Assembly (NCBI RefSeq): GCF_018131105.1 | Contig: NZ_JAFCJI010000005.1 | Span: forward strand, 124,001 to 188,000 | From: Bradyrhizobium manausense | Lineage (GTDB): Bacteria; Pseudomonadota; Alphaproteobacteria; Rhizobiales; Xanthobacteraceae | DNA: 64,000 nucleotides | Reading direction: 5' to 3' | Shown here: positions 34,675 through 42,100 of the stretch, piece by piece | Layout: the number at the start of each line of letters is the position of its first letter | Position numbering within the stretch: the stretch's first letter is position 1 | Translations under genes and position numbers: made by a program | Notes under the pieces: model-generated | The model's database searches: none | What the model was told of the DNA's origin: nothing | The model's input: only the letters and a program-made list of their open reading frames with translations

Positions 34675-34980
34675 ATGTCTCGCCGCTGCGAACTGACGGC
34701 CAAGGGCCCCCTCGTCGGCCACAAGGTCAGCCACTCCAACATCAAGACCAAGCGCCGCTTCCTGCCGAACCTGGTCAACGTGACCTTCATCAGCGAAGCC
34801 CTGGAGCGCAACGTGCGCCTGCGCGTCTCCACCAATGCGGTGAAGAGCGTCGACCACAATGGCGGCCTCGACGCCTTCCTGCTCAAGGCCAAGGCCGACG
34901 TCCTGTCGCCGCGCGCCCTCGAGCTGAAGCGCGCCATCCAGAAGAAGGTCGGCGACGCGCCGGTCAAGAAGGCCAGCTAA
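34675..34980 (+). CDS. rpmB: 50S ribosomal protein L28
   Basis: A 101-residue ribosomal protein of the large subunit. It reads MSRRCELTAKGPLVGHKVSH then KTKRRFLPNLVNVTFISEAL, the L28 family signature in its alphaproteobacterial long form. The ATG at 34675 follows AAGGATTTCTACC. It is transcribed alone from a strong promoter and ends at an intrinsic terminator, just before the low-GC island. Confidence 0.97.
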   Translation: MSRRCELTAKGPLVGHKVSHSNIKTKRRFLPNLVNVTFISEALERNVRLRVSTNAVKSVDHNGGLDAFLLKAKADVLSPRALELKRAIQKKVGDAPVKKAS

Positions 34981-35044
34981 GATTTCAGAGTTGGGCGGGG
35001 GCTAGGTTGCGTGGCGTAGGCTTAGCCAAGTAGAGTTTGCGTTG

Positions 35045-35078
35045 CGGCCGGATCGAAAGATCCGGCCGTTTTTGTTTT
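35045..35078 (+). terminator. Intrinsic terminator of rpmB
   Basis: CGGCCGGATC and GATCCGGCCG flank a GAAA tetraloop and are followed by TTTTTGTTTT. It lies 65 bases after the rpmB stop and marks the left boundary of the lower-GC island. Confidence 0.93.
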
Positions 35079-35245
35079 GTGGTGCAAATGTCTATGTCGC
35101 CGCGTCGCTCGGATTAAACTACGCTAAGGTCATCAATCGACTGAACCTTTTGGGAGCCTCACAAGCGGCGGCCGCACTGCACCTCTTGCGCGGCTCAGAC
35201 CGAGTTAGCCTTTGAGCATTCGGCCAGCGGAAGCACATCGCCCTA

Positions 35246-36919
35246 ATGCATAGTTACCAAAAACAAACGGTTACCGTGCAGACTCACACCGACGAGCACG
35301 TCGAAGGTGAACGACAAACCTTTCTTCGTGTCGCGGAGATTGTGTTGAGCAAGTCTCGGGTCCCCCTTAGCGCTGGCGAGATCGTTGATCGAGGGATCGA
35401 GCAAGGACTCTTTGGCGACCACACCATGGGCCGCACTCCCCAAAAATCCATGCAAGCACGGCTCAGCATGGACATCCTGCACGGAAAGACTGACTCACAA
35501 TTTGTGCGCACTGGTCGCGGACGCTTTACGTTACGCACCTCTCTAGGCACGTCAGTCAGTGAGCAGGACAACACCATTGCCGACGTTCAATCTGAATATG
35601 TCGCTGAGCGCCGTGTCCTTCGTACACCGAAAGAAGAAGTCCTATGCGTTCCGGAGTCAGCATTTCGCGATGTCCTCACCTTTCAGGGTATCGACACCGA
35701 CACACCCCCAATACTTGGGCAACTCCTTAGCGAGGAGAACACCACCTACGTCGGCCGGGCTGAGGCCGAGGTCAACAATGACGCCAAGCAATTCATAACG
35801 TACGTCCTAGTTCAGTGCGGCCAGCGCTTACTGTTCTTCAAGCGGTCCTATCTCAGCCGAGCGGCCGAATTTCTGAGAGGATCAAAGTGCATCGGATTCG
35901 GCGGCCATGTCAGCGCTGCTGACCTCGATATGCTTTCGCGGGCAGACTTTGGCTTGTCGGCTTGCGGTCGCAGAGAGCTCGCGGAAGAGCTTTTTTTGCC
36001 GGACCGCCCTCGACGAAATCGCAAGATTTCGACTGAGGCAAACCTTACAGACAAAGCCACTATCGATCTTTTCCAGGGTGTCCCATTAGAGTGTCTTGGG
36101 GTCCTCAACGACGATTCTTCGGAAGTCGGGCGACGACACGTTGCCGTTGTTTATCGCGCCTGGCTCCCGGACTGGAACACGGCCAAAAAACTTCAAAAGG
36201 GCGACTCGTCAATCAAAGGGCTCGGATGGATCGATCTTTCAAAGGACAAGGTCGACATAACGGACTTCGAATATTGGTCACAACTCTGCTTGCGGCGCTT
36301 CTATCCGTCGACTCTGTTCACGCGGGCAAGATTCGAGATCGTAAATAACTCTCGCCTCGCTAGCGACCGCATCCTGGTCGTCGCAGGCCGAATTGGATCA
36401 GGAAAGTCAGAAACCGCCAATTACCTAAGCCAGCGCTTGCATTGTTCTTTGATCAAGACCGGCGACTTAGTTCGTGAATTGATGGCGTCACCTCCGATCT
36501 CGGAGATTGGGCGTGAGGCATTTCAAACTCGAGCATACGAATTCATAAGCTCAGAAGGTGGCACCAAGAAGCTAGCCGACGCGATCGCAAGCCAAATCGC
36601 TTGCGGGGAAGGCAATCGTACAATTGTTGATGGAATTCGAAATCTCGACACGTTTGAGCACTTAGAACGAAAGTGTGACAGCAGCGTTGGTTTGCTCTTT
36701 GTGCAAACTCCACCCGACGTCGCCTTCGACATGTATCGCGCCAGAGAAGCAGGGACGCTCAAATTTAGCTATCGCGACTTTCTCAAAGTATATGACGCGC
36801 CAGTCGAGGGCGAAATTTCGAGCCTCGGGCGCCAAGCAAACGCGTACATCTATAATTCGTTTGGAATGGAGGCCTTTCGGCGAACGCTAGACGAGCTATT
36901 GCCAAAGATGCGTTCATAG
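35246..36919 (+). CDS. HARE-HTH / Nudix-like / P-loop nucleotide-kinase-like fusion protein
   Basis: A 557-residue multidomain protein, not a recognised named gene. Residues 25-97 match the HARE-HTH fold (FLRVAEIVLSKSRVPLSAGEI, GRTPQKSMQARLSMDI, FVRTGRGRFTL), a winged helix tied to restriction and modified-DNA recognition. Residues about 180-350 look Nudix-like, with GFGGHVSAAD and RRELAEEL (218-249) as a stretched Nudix box. Residues 375-557 form a P-loop domain with GRIGSGKSET (381-390) and VDGIRNLDTFEHL (461-473), a layout like dephospho-CoA and phage-type dNMP kinases. Codons are more AT-rich than in neighbours. It converges with and overlaps the HAM1-like gene by six bases. The start is uncertain, as no clear ribosome site is seen. 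Confidence 0.7.
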   Translation: MHSYQKQTVTVQTHTDEHVEGERQTFLRVAEIVLSKSRVPLSAGEIVDRGIEQGLFGDHTMGRTPQKSMQARLSMDILHGKTDSQFVRTGRGRFTLRTSLGTSVSEQDNTIADVQSEYVAERRVLRTPKEEVLCVPESAFRDVLTFQGIDTDTPPILGQLLSEENTTYVGRAEAEVNNDAKQFITYVLVQCGQRLLFFKRSYLSRAAEFLRGSKCIGFGGHVSAADLDMLSRADFGLSACGRRELAEELFLPDRPRRNRKISTEANLTDKATIDLFQGVPLECLGVLNDDSSEVGRRHVAVVYRAWLPDWNTAKKLQKGDSSIKGLGWIDLSKDKVDITDFEYWSQLCLRRFYPSTLFTRARFEIVNNSRLASDRILVVAGRIGSGKSETANYLSQRLHCSLIKTGDLVRELMASPPISEIGREAFQTRAYEFISSEGGTKKLADAIASQIACGEGNRTIVDGIRNLDTFEHLERKCDSSVGLLFVQTPPDVAFDMYRAREAGTLKFSYRDFLKVYDAPVEGEISSLGRQANAYIYNSFGMEAFRRTLDELLPKMRS

Positions 36920-37561
36920 TGCTGGAAACAACGACGGTTCAGCGCCTAAGCGATGCCGCATGAATGCCTTAAGCGCCTTGATTGATTGGGACACCGCTAG
37001 CTTTTTTCCGAGACCAGAACGATCATCCTTCACGATCTCAGCGTAGGTCTGGCCACCAAATCCGTCAGGACAAAAAATGGTGTCCCAATAGAAATCCCGA
37101 GTCCCTCTTGGAGAATTGCTCAGAGCGCCTCGCATCTCCCCAACAAAGGTATGAACGTTTAGGCCATCACAATACCCGACTACAGCTCGCGCCACAGCTC
37201 TACTTGAGAGCGTCGAGCAAGCCGTTACAAATTGCTCTGGCGCAAGCGAGTCCCACATAGGCTGAGTGAGGCCGCCTGGAAACGATTTATCTTCGAACCC
37301 CTCTAGAATAAGCCCAGCATGCTCAACAATGCAGGGAATTTGAATCTGTCGATACGCAGACCCAACCTTGAACTTCACCATGGCTTCGAGATCGCACAAC
37401 AGCGGCTCGGTTGTTTTAGCTCTTATAAAGCGAATATCGAAGAGCTCGCCGAGCTTCTTGCCGGTACCGTCAAGCTCAATCGCGTCCTTCGCTAACGCCC
37501 ATTCTTCCTTCTTGAAATTACTCCAAGAACAATAAGCGATCTGTATGGGAGAGGCACTCAT
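36914..37561 (-). CDS. HAM1/RdgB (ITPase)-like protein, KomB-like candidate sensor
   Basis: A 215-residue protein of the HAM1/Maf-like inosine triphosphatase fold. Landmarks are SNFKKEE (14-20), IVEHAGLILEGFEDKSFPGG (about 78-97), FVGEMRGAL (139-147), SPRGTRDFYWDTIF (150-163) and TYAEI (172-176). Compared with RdgB, the acidic pair before GL is Glu-His rather than Asp-Asp, GYDP is YWDT, and the final SHR is lost, so it may bind rather than hydrolyse a non-canonical nucleotide. The ATG at 37561 lies two bases after the SIR2 stop and follows AGGA by seven; a GTG at 37564 overlaps the stop. It is the last gene of the MTase-SIR2-HAM1 operon. Confidence 0.78.
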   Translation of the reverse strand: MSASPIQIAYCSWSNFKKEEWALAKDAIELDGTGKKLGELFDIRFIRAKTTEPLLCDLEAMVKFKVGSAYRQIQIPCIVEHAGLILEGFEDKSFPGGLTQPMWDSLAPEQFVTACSTLSSRAVARAVVGYCDGLNVHTFVGEMRGALSNSPRGTRDFYWDTIFCPDGFGGQTYAEIVKDDRSGLGKKLAVSQSIKALKAFMRHRLGAEPSLFPAL

Positions 37562-37563
37562 CA

Positions 37564-38391
37564 CTAGATCCTCATCCCATGGAGCACTTCAGCTACATTC
37601 TTCGATATCTCCTCGGCCCCAACCGGTATGACCTCGATGTTACGTTCACTAAAGAGCCGACGCTCGAACTCCGATGGCTCCGGGAGAACGATGTATGCTC
37701 TTCTTCCGCTGGAAGAGTTTGGCAGATCAGAAAATAGGCGATTCACGACGTGAAAGATGTAGTTCACATTGGGGTCGCGGAAACTGTATCCGATGAATAG
37801 AACGGCCCTCCCGAGAATGTCGCCGCGCAACTTGAAGTCCATTGGACTTTCCAGTCGCATCCTGTCCATGTATTCCGACTCGGTCACCACCATCTGCAGC
37901 GGGTTGTTGAAGTCACCGTGAAACTTTACGACTTCAACGACTGTCCTATCATGTGCGATAGTGTGTTCGCCGGAAACAATGTGCGTACTACGTCCGCTCC
38001 TTTTTAAAGCTCGTTCGATAAAGTCATCATAGTTCGTCGTATAATAAAGGCTGCAGCGATCTAGCTTGACCAACTCTGAATGAATGGGCGAAGCAAGAAT
38101 ATCAGCATCGGTCGCCTCTGCAAATTGCCGTGAGAGCCAGTTAGTTAGCGGCGCGAGCTCGCGGTTCATAATCTTAAAGTATTCCAGTATTTGAAGATCA
38201 CTTCCTCGCATCCGCAGTAGGTTCTCTTCGTTACAGCCAATCAGCTTGGCGGCTTGATCTACCATAGCTTCCCAAGACGGCCCTCGCTTCTTACCGCCGT
38301 CCCAACTGACTGATATAGAAGCTCCCGCGCCAATAAACGGGACCACACGCCTATCACGATACAATCTTCGAAGATCAGGGGGACAGGTCAT
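37564..38391 (-). CDS. SIR2 family protein, candidate NADase effector
   Basis: A 275-residue SIR2-fold protein of the type found in anti-phage systems (SIR2_2-like). NAD-binding FIGAGASIS is at 19-27, TTNYDDFIERAL at 118-129 and the catalytic His in VKFHGDFNN at about 159; GYSFRDPNVNYIF (201-213) is typical of defence SIR2 proteins. There is no zinc-binding Cys module as in classical deacetylases. Such proteins deplete NAD+ when triggered, causing abortive infection. Its ATG overlaps the methyltransferase stop and its stop abuts the HAM1-like start, so the three are translated together. NADase activity is inferred from family and context. Confidence 0.85.
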   Translation of the reverse strand: MTCPPDLRRLYRDRRVVPFIGAGASISVSWDGGKKRGPSWEAMVDQAAKLIGCNEENLLRMRGSDLQILEYFKIMNRELAPLTNWLSRQFAEATDADILASPIHSELVKLDRCSLYYTTNYDDFIERALKRSGRSTHIVSGEHTIAHDRTVVEVVKFHGDFNNPLQMVVTESEYMDRMRLESPMDFKLRGDILGRAVLFIGYSFRDPNVNYIFHVVNRLFSDLPNSSSGRRAYIVLPEPSEFERRLFSERNIEVIPVGAEEISKNVAEVLHGMRI

Positions 38392-39008
38392 GAAACCTTC
38401 TTCACCAACAGCCGAGTAAGACTGTGAAAATGTGGAATGTTGTTGTGAGGATGCGTCTCGTGAATAATTGAGTCCGATTCAGTGAGGATCGTGTGGCCTT
38501 GGTACTGATCTACGTAAAACGAATGAGGCAGTAGCGTTGGTGAAAAATTTGGATGCGCCGACAAATCGTGCGGCCCATCGTTAAATGAAACAAGGAAATG
38601 AAACCCGCCATTTCGCGTCCTCTGTAGTGCAGTTTGGATTAGTGAGAATATTTCCTCCGACGAACCAAGACAGTGCGCCAAGCCGTAGAGCACAATCACG
38701 TCAAACAATTCAATCCTAGAAAGATAAGCCCTCCCATCTAGGACGAGCCATTCAATCCGCAGGTCTTGAAATGCCCGCCGCCCATTTTCGATAGCCTTGG
38801 CAGAGCAATCAACTGCCGTGACACTTGCGCCACATCTTGCAAAAGCAGCGGCATTCTTTCCTTCCCCGCAGCCCAAATCGAGTACACGGACACCTTGCAG
38901 ATCGGGCTGCTCTTTTAGAAACGTCTTGACTAGTGAGCCGGGAGAAGCTCCCCAAAAGCAATCGCTCGACGAATAACCTTCGTCGTAGCCACCATTATTT
39001 CGTGTCAT
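38388..39008 (-). CDS. Class I SAM-dependent methyltransferase (TehB-like)
   Basis: A 206-residue methyltransferase. Motif I RVLDLGCGEGKNAAAFARCG is at about 41-60 and the SAM-ribose acidic position in VTAVDCSAKAI follows. The C-terminal part (FNDGPHDLSAHPNFSPTLLP, HETHPHNNIPHFHS) resembles TehB-like small-molecule methyltransferases rather than DNA methylases; no NPPY or DPPY motif is present. The ATG at 39008 has GCAGGCAAG upstream; the frame runs open to 39113. It is first in the operon with SIR2 and HAM1-like genes. The substrate is unknown; a nucleotide or other small molecule is conceivable in this context. Confidence 0.85.
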   Translation of the reverse strand: MTRNNGGYDEGYSSSDCFWGASPGSLVKTFLKEQPDLQGVRVLDLGCGEGKNAAAFARCGASVTAVDCSAKAIENGRRAFQDLRIEWLVLDGRAYLSRIELFDVIVLYGLAHCLGSSEEIFSLIQTALQRTRNGGFHFLVSFNDGPHDLSAHPNFSPTLLPHSFYVDQYQGHTILTESDSIIHETHPHNNIPHFHSLTRLLVKKVS

Positions 39009-39164
39009 CTTGCCTGCAACGGATTGAGCCAGAAACTGACAGTCTATGAATAACGACACGACATCGCAATCACTGGTTGATCTTCGTCCACCGCGTGCTT
39101 CGCATGCGACCATCGATTTGTTCTGCTATACTCGCCCCGGTAGCATCACCCGGAGGGGCATCCC

Positions 39165-40496
39165 GTGGAGCACTCGGCCAACACCGCACCGAAAAACCTC
39201 GTCATCTGCTGTGACGGCACCGGCAACGAGATCTCGGAGAACATCTCCAACGTCCTGAAGCTCTATCGCTGCCTGCGCAAGACCGACAGGACGCAGCCGC
39301 GGCAGATGGTGTTCTACGATCCCGGGGTCGGCACGGTGACGGAGCCGTCGACCTGGAACAGGTGGAAGTCCAACATCAAGCTGGTGCTGGGGCTCGCCAC
39401 CGGCTACGGGCTCGATGACAACGTGCTCTCGGCCTATTGCTTCCTGGTCGAGCATTATGCGCCGGGCGACAAGATCTATCTGTTCGGTTTTTCGCGCGGC
39501 GCCTACACGGTGCGCGTGCTGGCGGGGCTGATCCACAAGGTCGGGCTGATCTCGCCGGAGCAGGCGAACCTCGCCGGCTCGGGCCTGATCGCCTACAAGC
39601 AATATTCCGGGACCGGGCACGGCAACGCGATCTCCGACCTGGATTTCGATGTCGACGAGCAGGGGCCGCTGCCGAAGGACGCATTCGACCTCGCCGCGCA
39701 GTTCGCGCGCATCACCTCCACGCGCTGGCCGACCATCCACTTCATCGGCGTGTGGGACACGGTGGCGAGCGTGATCGTGCCGCGCGCCGACCGCCTGTTC
39801 TGGCCGAGCCTGGAGGAGCTTGCCTTCACGCTGCGCAATCCCAGCGTCAACATCTTCCGCCAGGCGATGGCGATCGACGAGCGGCGCTGCATGTTCCGCC
39901 TGAAGGCGTATGAGGAGCCGCAGGAGTACTGGAGCAACCGCTACGTGCCCGACGAGAAGAAAGTGCCGCAGGACATCCTGCAGGTGTGGTTCGCCGGCGT
40001 GCACAGCGACGTCGGCGGCGGCTATCCGGAAGCGGAGAGCGGCGAGTCCAAATATCCGCTGATCTGGATCATCGACGAGGCAACAAAGGCCGGGCTGAAC
40101 TTCAACCCGCGCACCGTGAACCAGCTCGCCTGGGGCATCCAGCGCAAGGCCTCGCCGTTCCAGTACGTCCCACCCGCCTACACCGGCACGGCGGGCCAGC
40201 TGCACGATTCGATGAGCGCGGCCTGGCGCGTGCTGGAATATCTGCCGAAGAGCGCGACGTACAAGGAATGGCCGGAGCGGAAGGTGGTTGCGGGATTCTA
40301 CATTCCGGATTGCGAGCCGCGCGTCATCCCCGAGGGCGCGCATGTGCATGAGAGCGTGCTGAAGCGCATGGCGGTGGAGCCGGACTATCGGCCGGTGAAC
40401 ATGCCGAAGGACTTCGTGACCGTGCCGATGCCGGTACCGCCGGGGGTGGACCTGGCGGCGGGCGGGGATCGGGATGGGGTGATGGAGGGGGTGTGA
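39165..40496 (+). CDS. DUF2235 domain-containing alpha/beta hydrolase
   Basis: A 443-residue protein of the DUF2235 family, whose known members include Tle1-type phospholipase effectors of type VI secretion as well as uncharacterised chromosomal proteins. LVICCDGTGNEISENISNV is at the N-terminus, the nucleophile elbow is GFSRGAYTVRVLAG near residue 108, FIGVWDTVASV follows, and FAGVHSDVGGGYPE holds a probable acid/His pair. The GTG at 39165 lies eight bases after GGAGG. A TATACT at 39127-39132 could be its -10 element. No type VI genes are nearby. Base composition returns to the high-GC norm, so it marks the right side of the island. Confidence 0.85.
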   Translation: MEHSANTAPKNLVICCDGTGNEISENISNVLKLYRCLRKTDRTQPRQMVFYDPGVGTVTEPSTWNRWKSNIKLVLGLATGYGLDDNVLSAYCFLVEHYAPGDKIYLFGFSRGAYTVRVLAGLIHKVGLISPEQANLAGSGLIAYKQYSGTGHGNAISDLDFDVDEQGPLPKDAFDLAAQFARITSTRWPTIHFIGVWDTVASVIVPRADRLFWPSLEELAFTLRNPSVNIFRQAMAIDERRCMFRLKAYEEPQEYWSNRYVPDEKKVPQDILQVWFAGVHSDVGGGYPEAESGESKYPLIWIIDEATKAGLNFNPRTVNQLAWGIQRKASPFQYVPPAYTGTAGQLHDSMSAAWRVLEYLPKSATYKEWPERKVVAGFYIPDCEPRVIPEGAHVHESVLKRMAVEPDYRPVNMPKDFVTVPMPVPPGVDLAAGGDRDGVMEGV

Positions 40497-40530
40497 GGGC
40501 GGCGGGCGTGAATGCCGCAGTCTCTCCGCG

Positions 40531-40617
40531 CGTCATTGCGAGCGCAGCGAAGCAATCCAGACTTTTTCCGTGGAGGCAGTCTGGATTGCTTCGTCGCTTC
40601 GCTCCTCGCAATGACGG
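40531..40617. repeat. Dispersed palindromic intergenic repeat, family A (copy 4)
   Basis: CGTCATTGCGAGCGCAGCGA at the left and CCTCGCAATGACGG at the right, with GAAGCAATCCAGA / TCTGGATTGCTTC arms. It directly follows the DUF2235 gene and is joined to a family B copy; together they fill most of the 482-base gap 40497-40978, which holds no gene. Confidence 0.87.
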
Positions 40618-40651
40618 AGTGTGAGGAGGCAGGCTTGCGCGACACCACCAG

Positions 40652-40800
40652 CGTCGTCCTGGCGAAAGCCAGGACCCATACCGCGTGATGTGCCGATTGT
40701 GGGCGGTACTAATCCCGAACAGCCAATCTTCGCCAAACTCCGCCCTGGGGTAATGGGTCTTGGCTCCCGTGCGCAATTGCGCACTAGGCCAGGACGACGG
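40652..40800. repeat. Dispersed palindromic intergenic repeat, family B (copy 1)
   Basis: Starts CGTCGTCCTGGCGAAAGCCA, followed by GGACCCATACCGCG, and ends with GGCCAGGACGACGG; a middle block TTCGCCAAACTCC and TAATGGGTCTTGG is shared with other copies at 41907-42048, 43355-43508, 46503-46623 and 51034-51175. The ends pair over more than ten bases. Confidence 0.85.
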
Positions 40801-40978
40801 TGAGGCGAGAGCGTAGCAACACATCACCACCCGCCCCCACCCCACTACCTTCGCTTTCTCCAATCGCCGCTACTTTTCATTAAAATTCTCCGGCCCGCCT
40901 TAGCCTGTTCGCATCACCTGCTCCGCCATCATTGGAACCCTGCCACCGCGTTGTCCGCGGTATTGGAGGAGAGTGCCA

Positions 40979-41224
40979 ATGCATCCGCGTCGACATGCCC
41001 GGGTGAAGCCGTCAGGCCTGGTGTCCCGCCAGGCCAAGATCATCACCGACCCGCGCGCGCCTGTCATCGTCTGCACGCTGATCGACTATTCGCCCGGCGG
41101 GGCCTGTGTCGATCTCGGCGGGCAGGTGAAGATCCCCGATCGCTTCGAACTGCTGCACGTGAACACCAAGAAGCGCTGCCGCGTGGCGTGGAAGCGCGGG
41201 ACGAAGGTGGGCGTGGTGTTTTGA
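40979..41224 (+). CDS. PilZ domain-containing protein
   Basis: An 81-residue single-domain PilZ protein, probably a cyclic di-GMP receptor or a degenerate member. The N-terminal RRHARVKPSG supplies an R-x-x-x-R arginine cluster, and LIDYSPGGACVDLGG matches the D/N-x-S-x-x-G motif of the second loop; RCRVAWKRGTKVGVVF ends the barrel as in the family. The ATG at 40979 lies eight bases after GGAGGAG; the GTG at 40973 is too close to it. No other motility or c-di-GMP gene is adjacent. Confidence 0.88.
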   Translation: MHPRRHARVKPSGLVSRQAKIITDPRAPVIVCTLIDYSPGGACVDLGGQVKIPDRFELLHVNTKKRCRVAWKRGTKVGVVF

Positions 41225-41367
41225 TCGAACCGAACGCGAGCTGCTTTTTCGAAAGCATCAATGTGAGCCTGATAACTTAGCCAAGCACACCACTCGGCTC
41301 CCTCCCCCCTTGCAGGGGAAGGAACGCATCGCATTTGCGGTGCGATCGTCGTTTACAACTACCGCCC

Positions 41368-41775
41368 CTACGCCCGCATCCTGGCCTTCGCGCCCGCGAC
41401 GATCTGCATGGCGACGCCGGCGATCCAGGCGAGCAGCACCAGCCAGGTCAGCGCGTCGTGCGGCTCGAGGCGGAGCACGATGACGGCGACGGATGCAAGG
41501 GCGGCGAGCGTGGCGCAGAGGGTGCCGGCGGAGCTCAGGAACTCGGCGGCGTCGATCTCGCTGTGCGCGTCGTCGAAGGGGAGCTGCGGCGTGTCGATGC
41601 CGAGGTAGAAGCCGACGACGCCGAGCAGCATCATCAGCAGCAGGAAGCCCTGCGTCGTGAGCGAGGGGATCGCCGATCCGACATAGGCGCCGACGAACAG
41701 CCCGCACGCGGCGCCTGCCATCGCGAGGCCCACGCGCTCCAGCAGGTGGGCTGTCTTGCGAACACGAAACCGCAT
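41368..41775 (-). CDS. Hypothetical four-helix membrane protein
   Basis: A 135-residue protein with four hydrophobic segments (LAMAGAACGLFVGAYVGSAI, GFLLLMMLLGVVGFYLGI, AGTLCATLAALASVAVIVLR, ALTWLVLLAWIAGVAMQIV) and short Arg-rich ends. An acidic loop (FDDAHSEIDAAEF) separates the two halves. The family is not recognised. GGAGG precedes the start at a good distance. It is transcribed alone, between the PilZ gene and a family B repeat. Confidence 0.75.
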   Translation of the reverse strand: MRFRVRKTAHLLERVGLAMAGAACGLFVGAYVGSAIPSLTTQGFLLLMMLLGVVGFYLGIDTPQLPFDDAHSEIDAAEFLSSAGTLCATLAALASVAVIVLRLEPHDALTWLVLLAWIAGVAMQIVAGAKARMRA

Positions 41776-41906
41776 GGCGGACCTCCGTGATGCCTCGGAT
41801 AGGTCAGAGGTTAGGCCAGATTTGCCACCGGTGGAAGGTGAGTGGTTTTACGGATGCGTGAGGTGGGCGGGCGGCGAGGGAGACGATGGCCTCGCCACAT
41901 TTTCCG

Positions 41907-42048
41907 CCGTCGTCCCGGCGAAGGCCGGGACCCATACCGCGTGATTCATCGAGGGAGCACGGTGCGTGTTGCTATCGCGCAGAGCAACTGAAGGTCTTCG
42001 CCAAACCACTTCCTGTGGTTATGGGTCCCGGCCTTCGCCGGGACGACA
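41907..42048. repeat. Dispersed palindromic intergenic repeat, family B (copy 2)
   Basis: CCGTCGTCCCGGCGAAGGCC with GGGACCCATACCGCGTGATT at the left, CTTCGCCAAACCACTTCCTG and TTATGGGTCCCGGCCTTCG toward the right. This is the most complete copy. It fills most of the 325-base gap 41776-42100, where no gene is seen. Confidence 0.9.
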
Positions 42049-42100
42049 ATACGATTGCGGCGCGGTCATCGCGCCACACGTGCGACAGAATGCGCCTGGG

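Noticed and set aside
35100..39164. Integrase, transposase or direct repeats that would prove the island is mobile
   Set aside because: None was found; transfer is inferred only from base composition and gene content.
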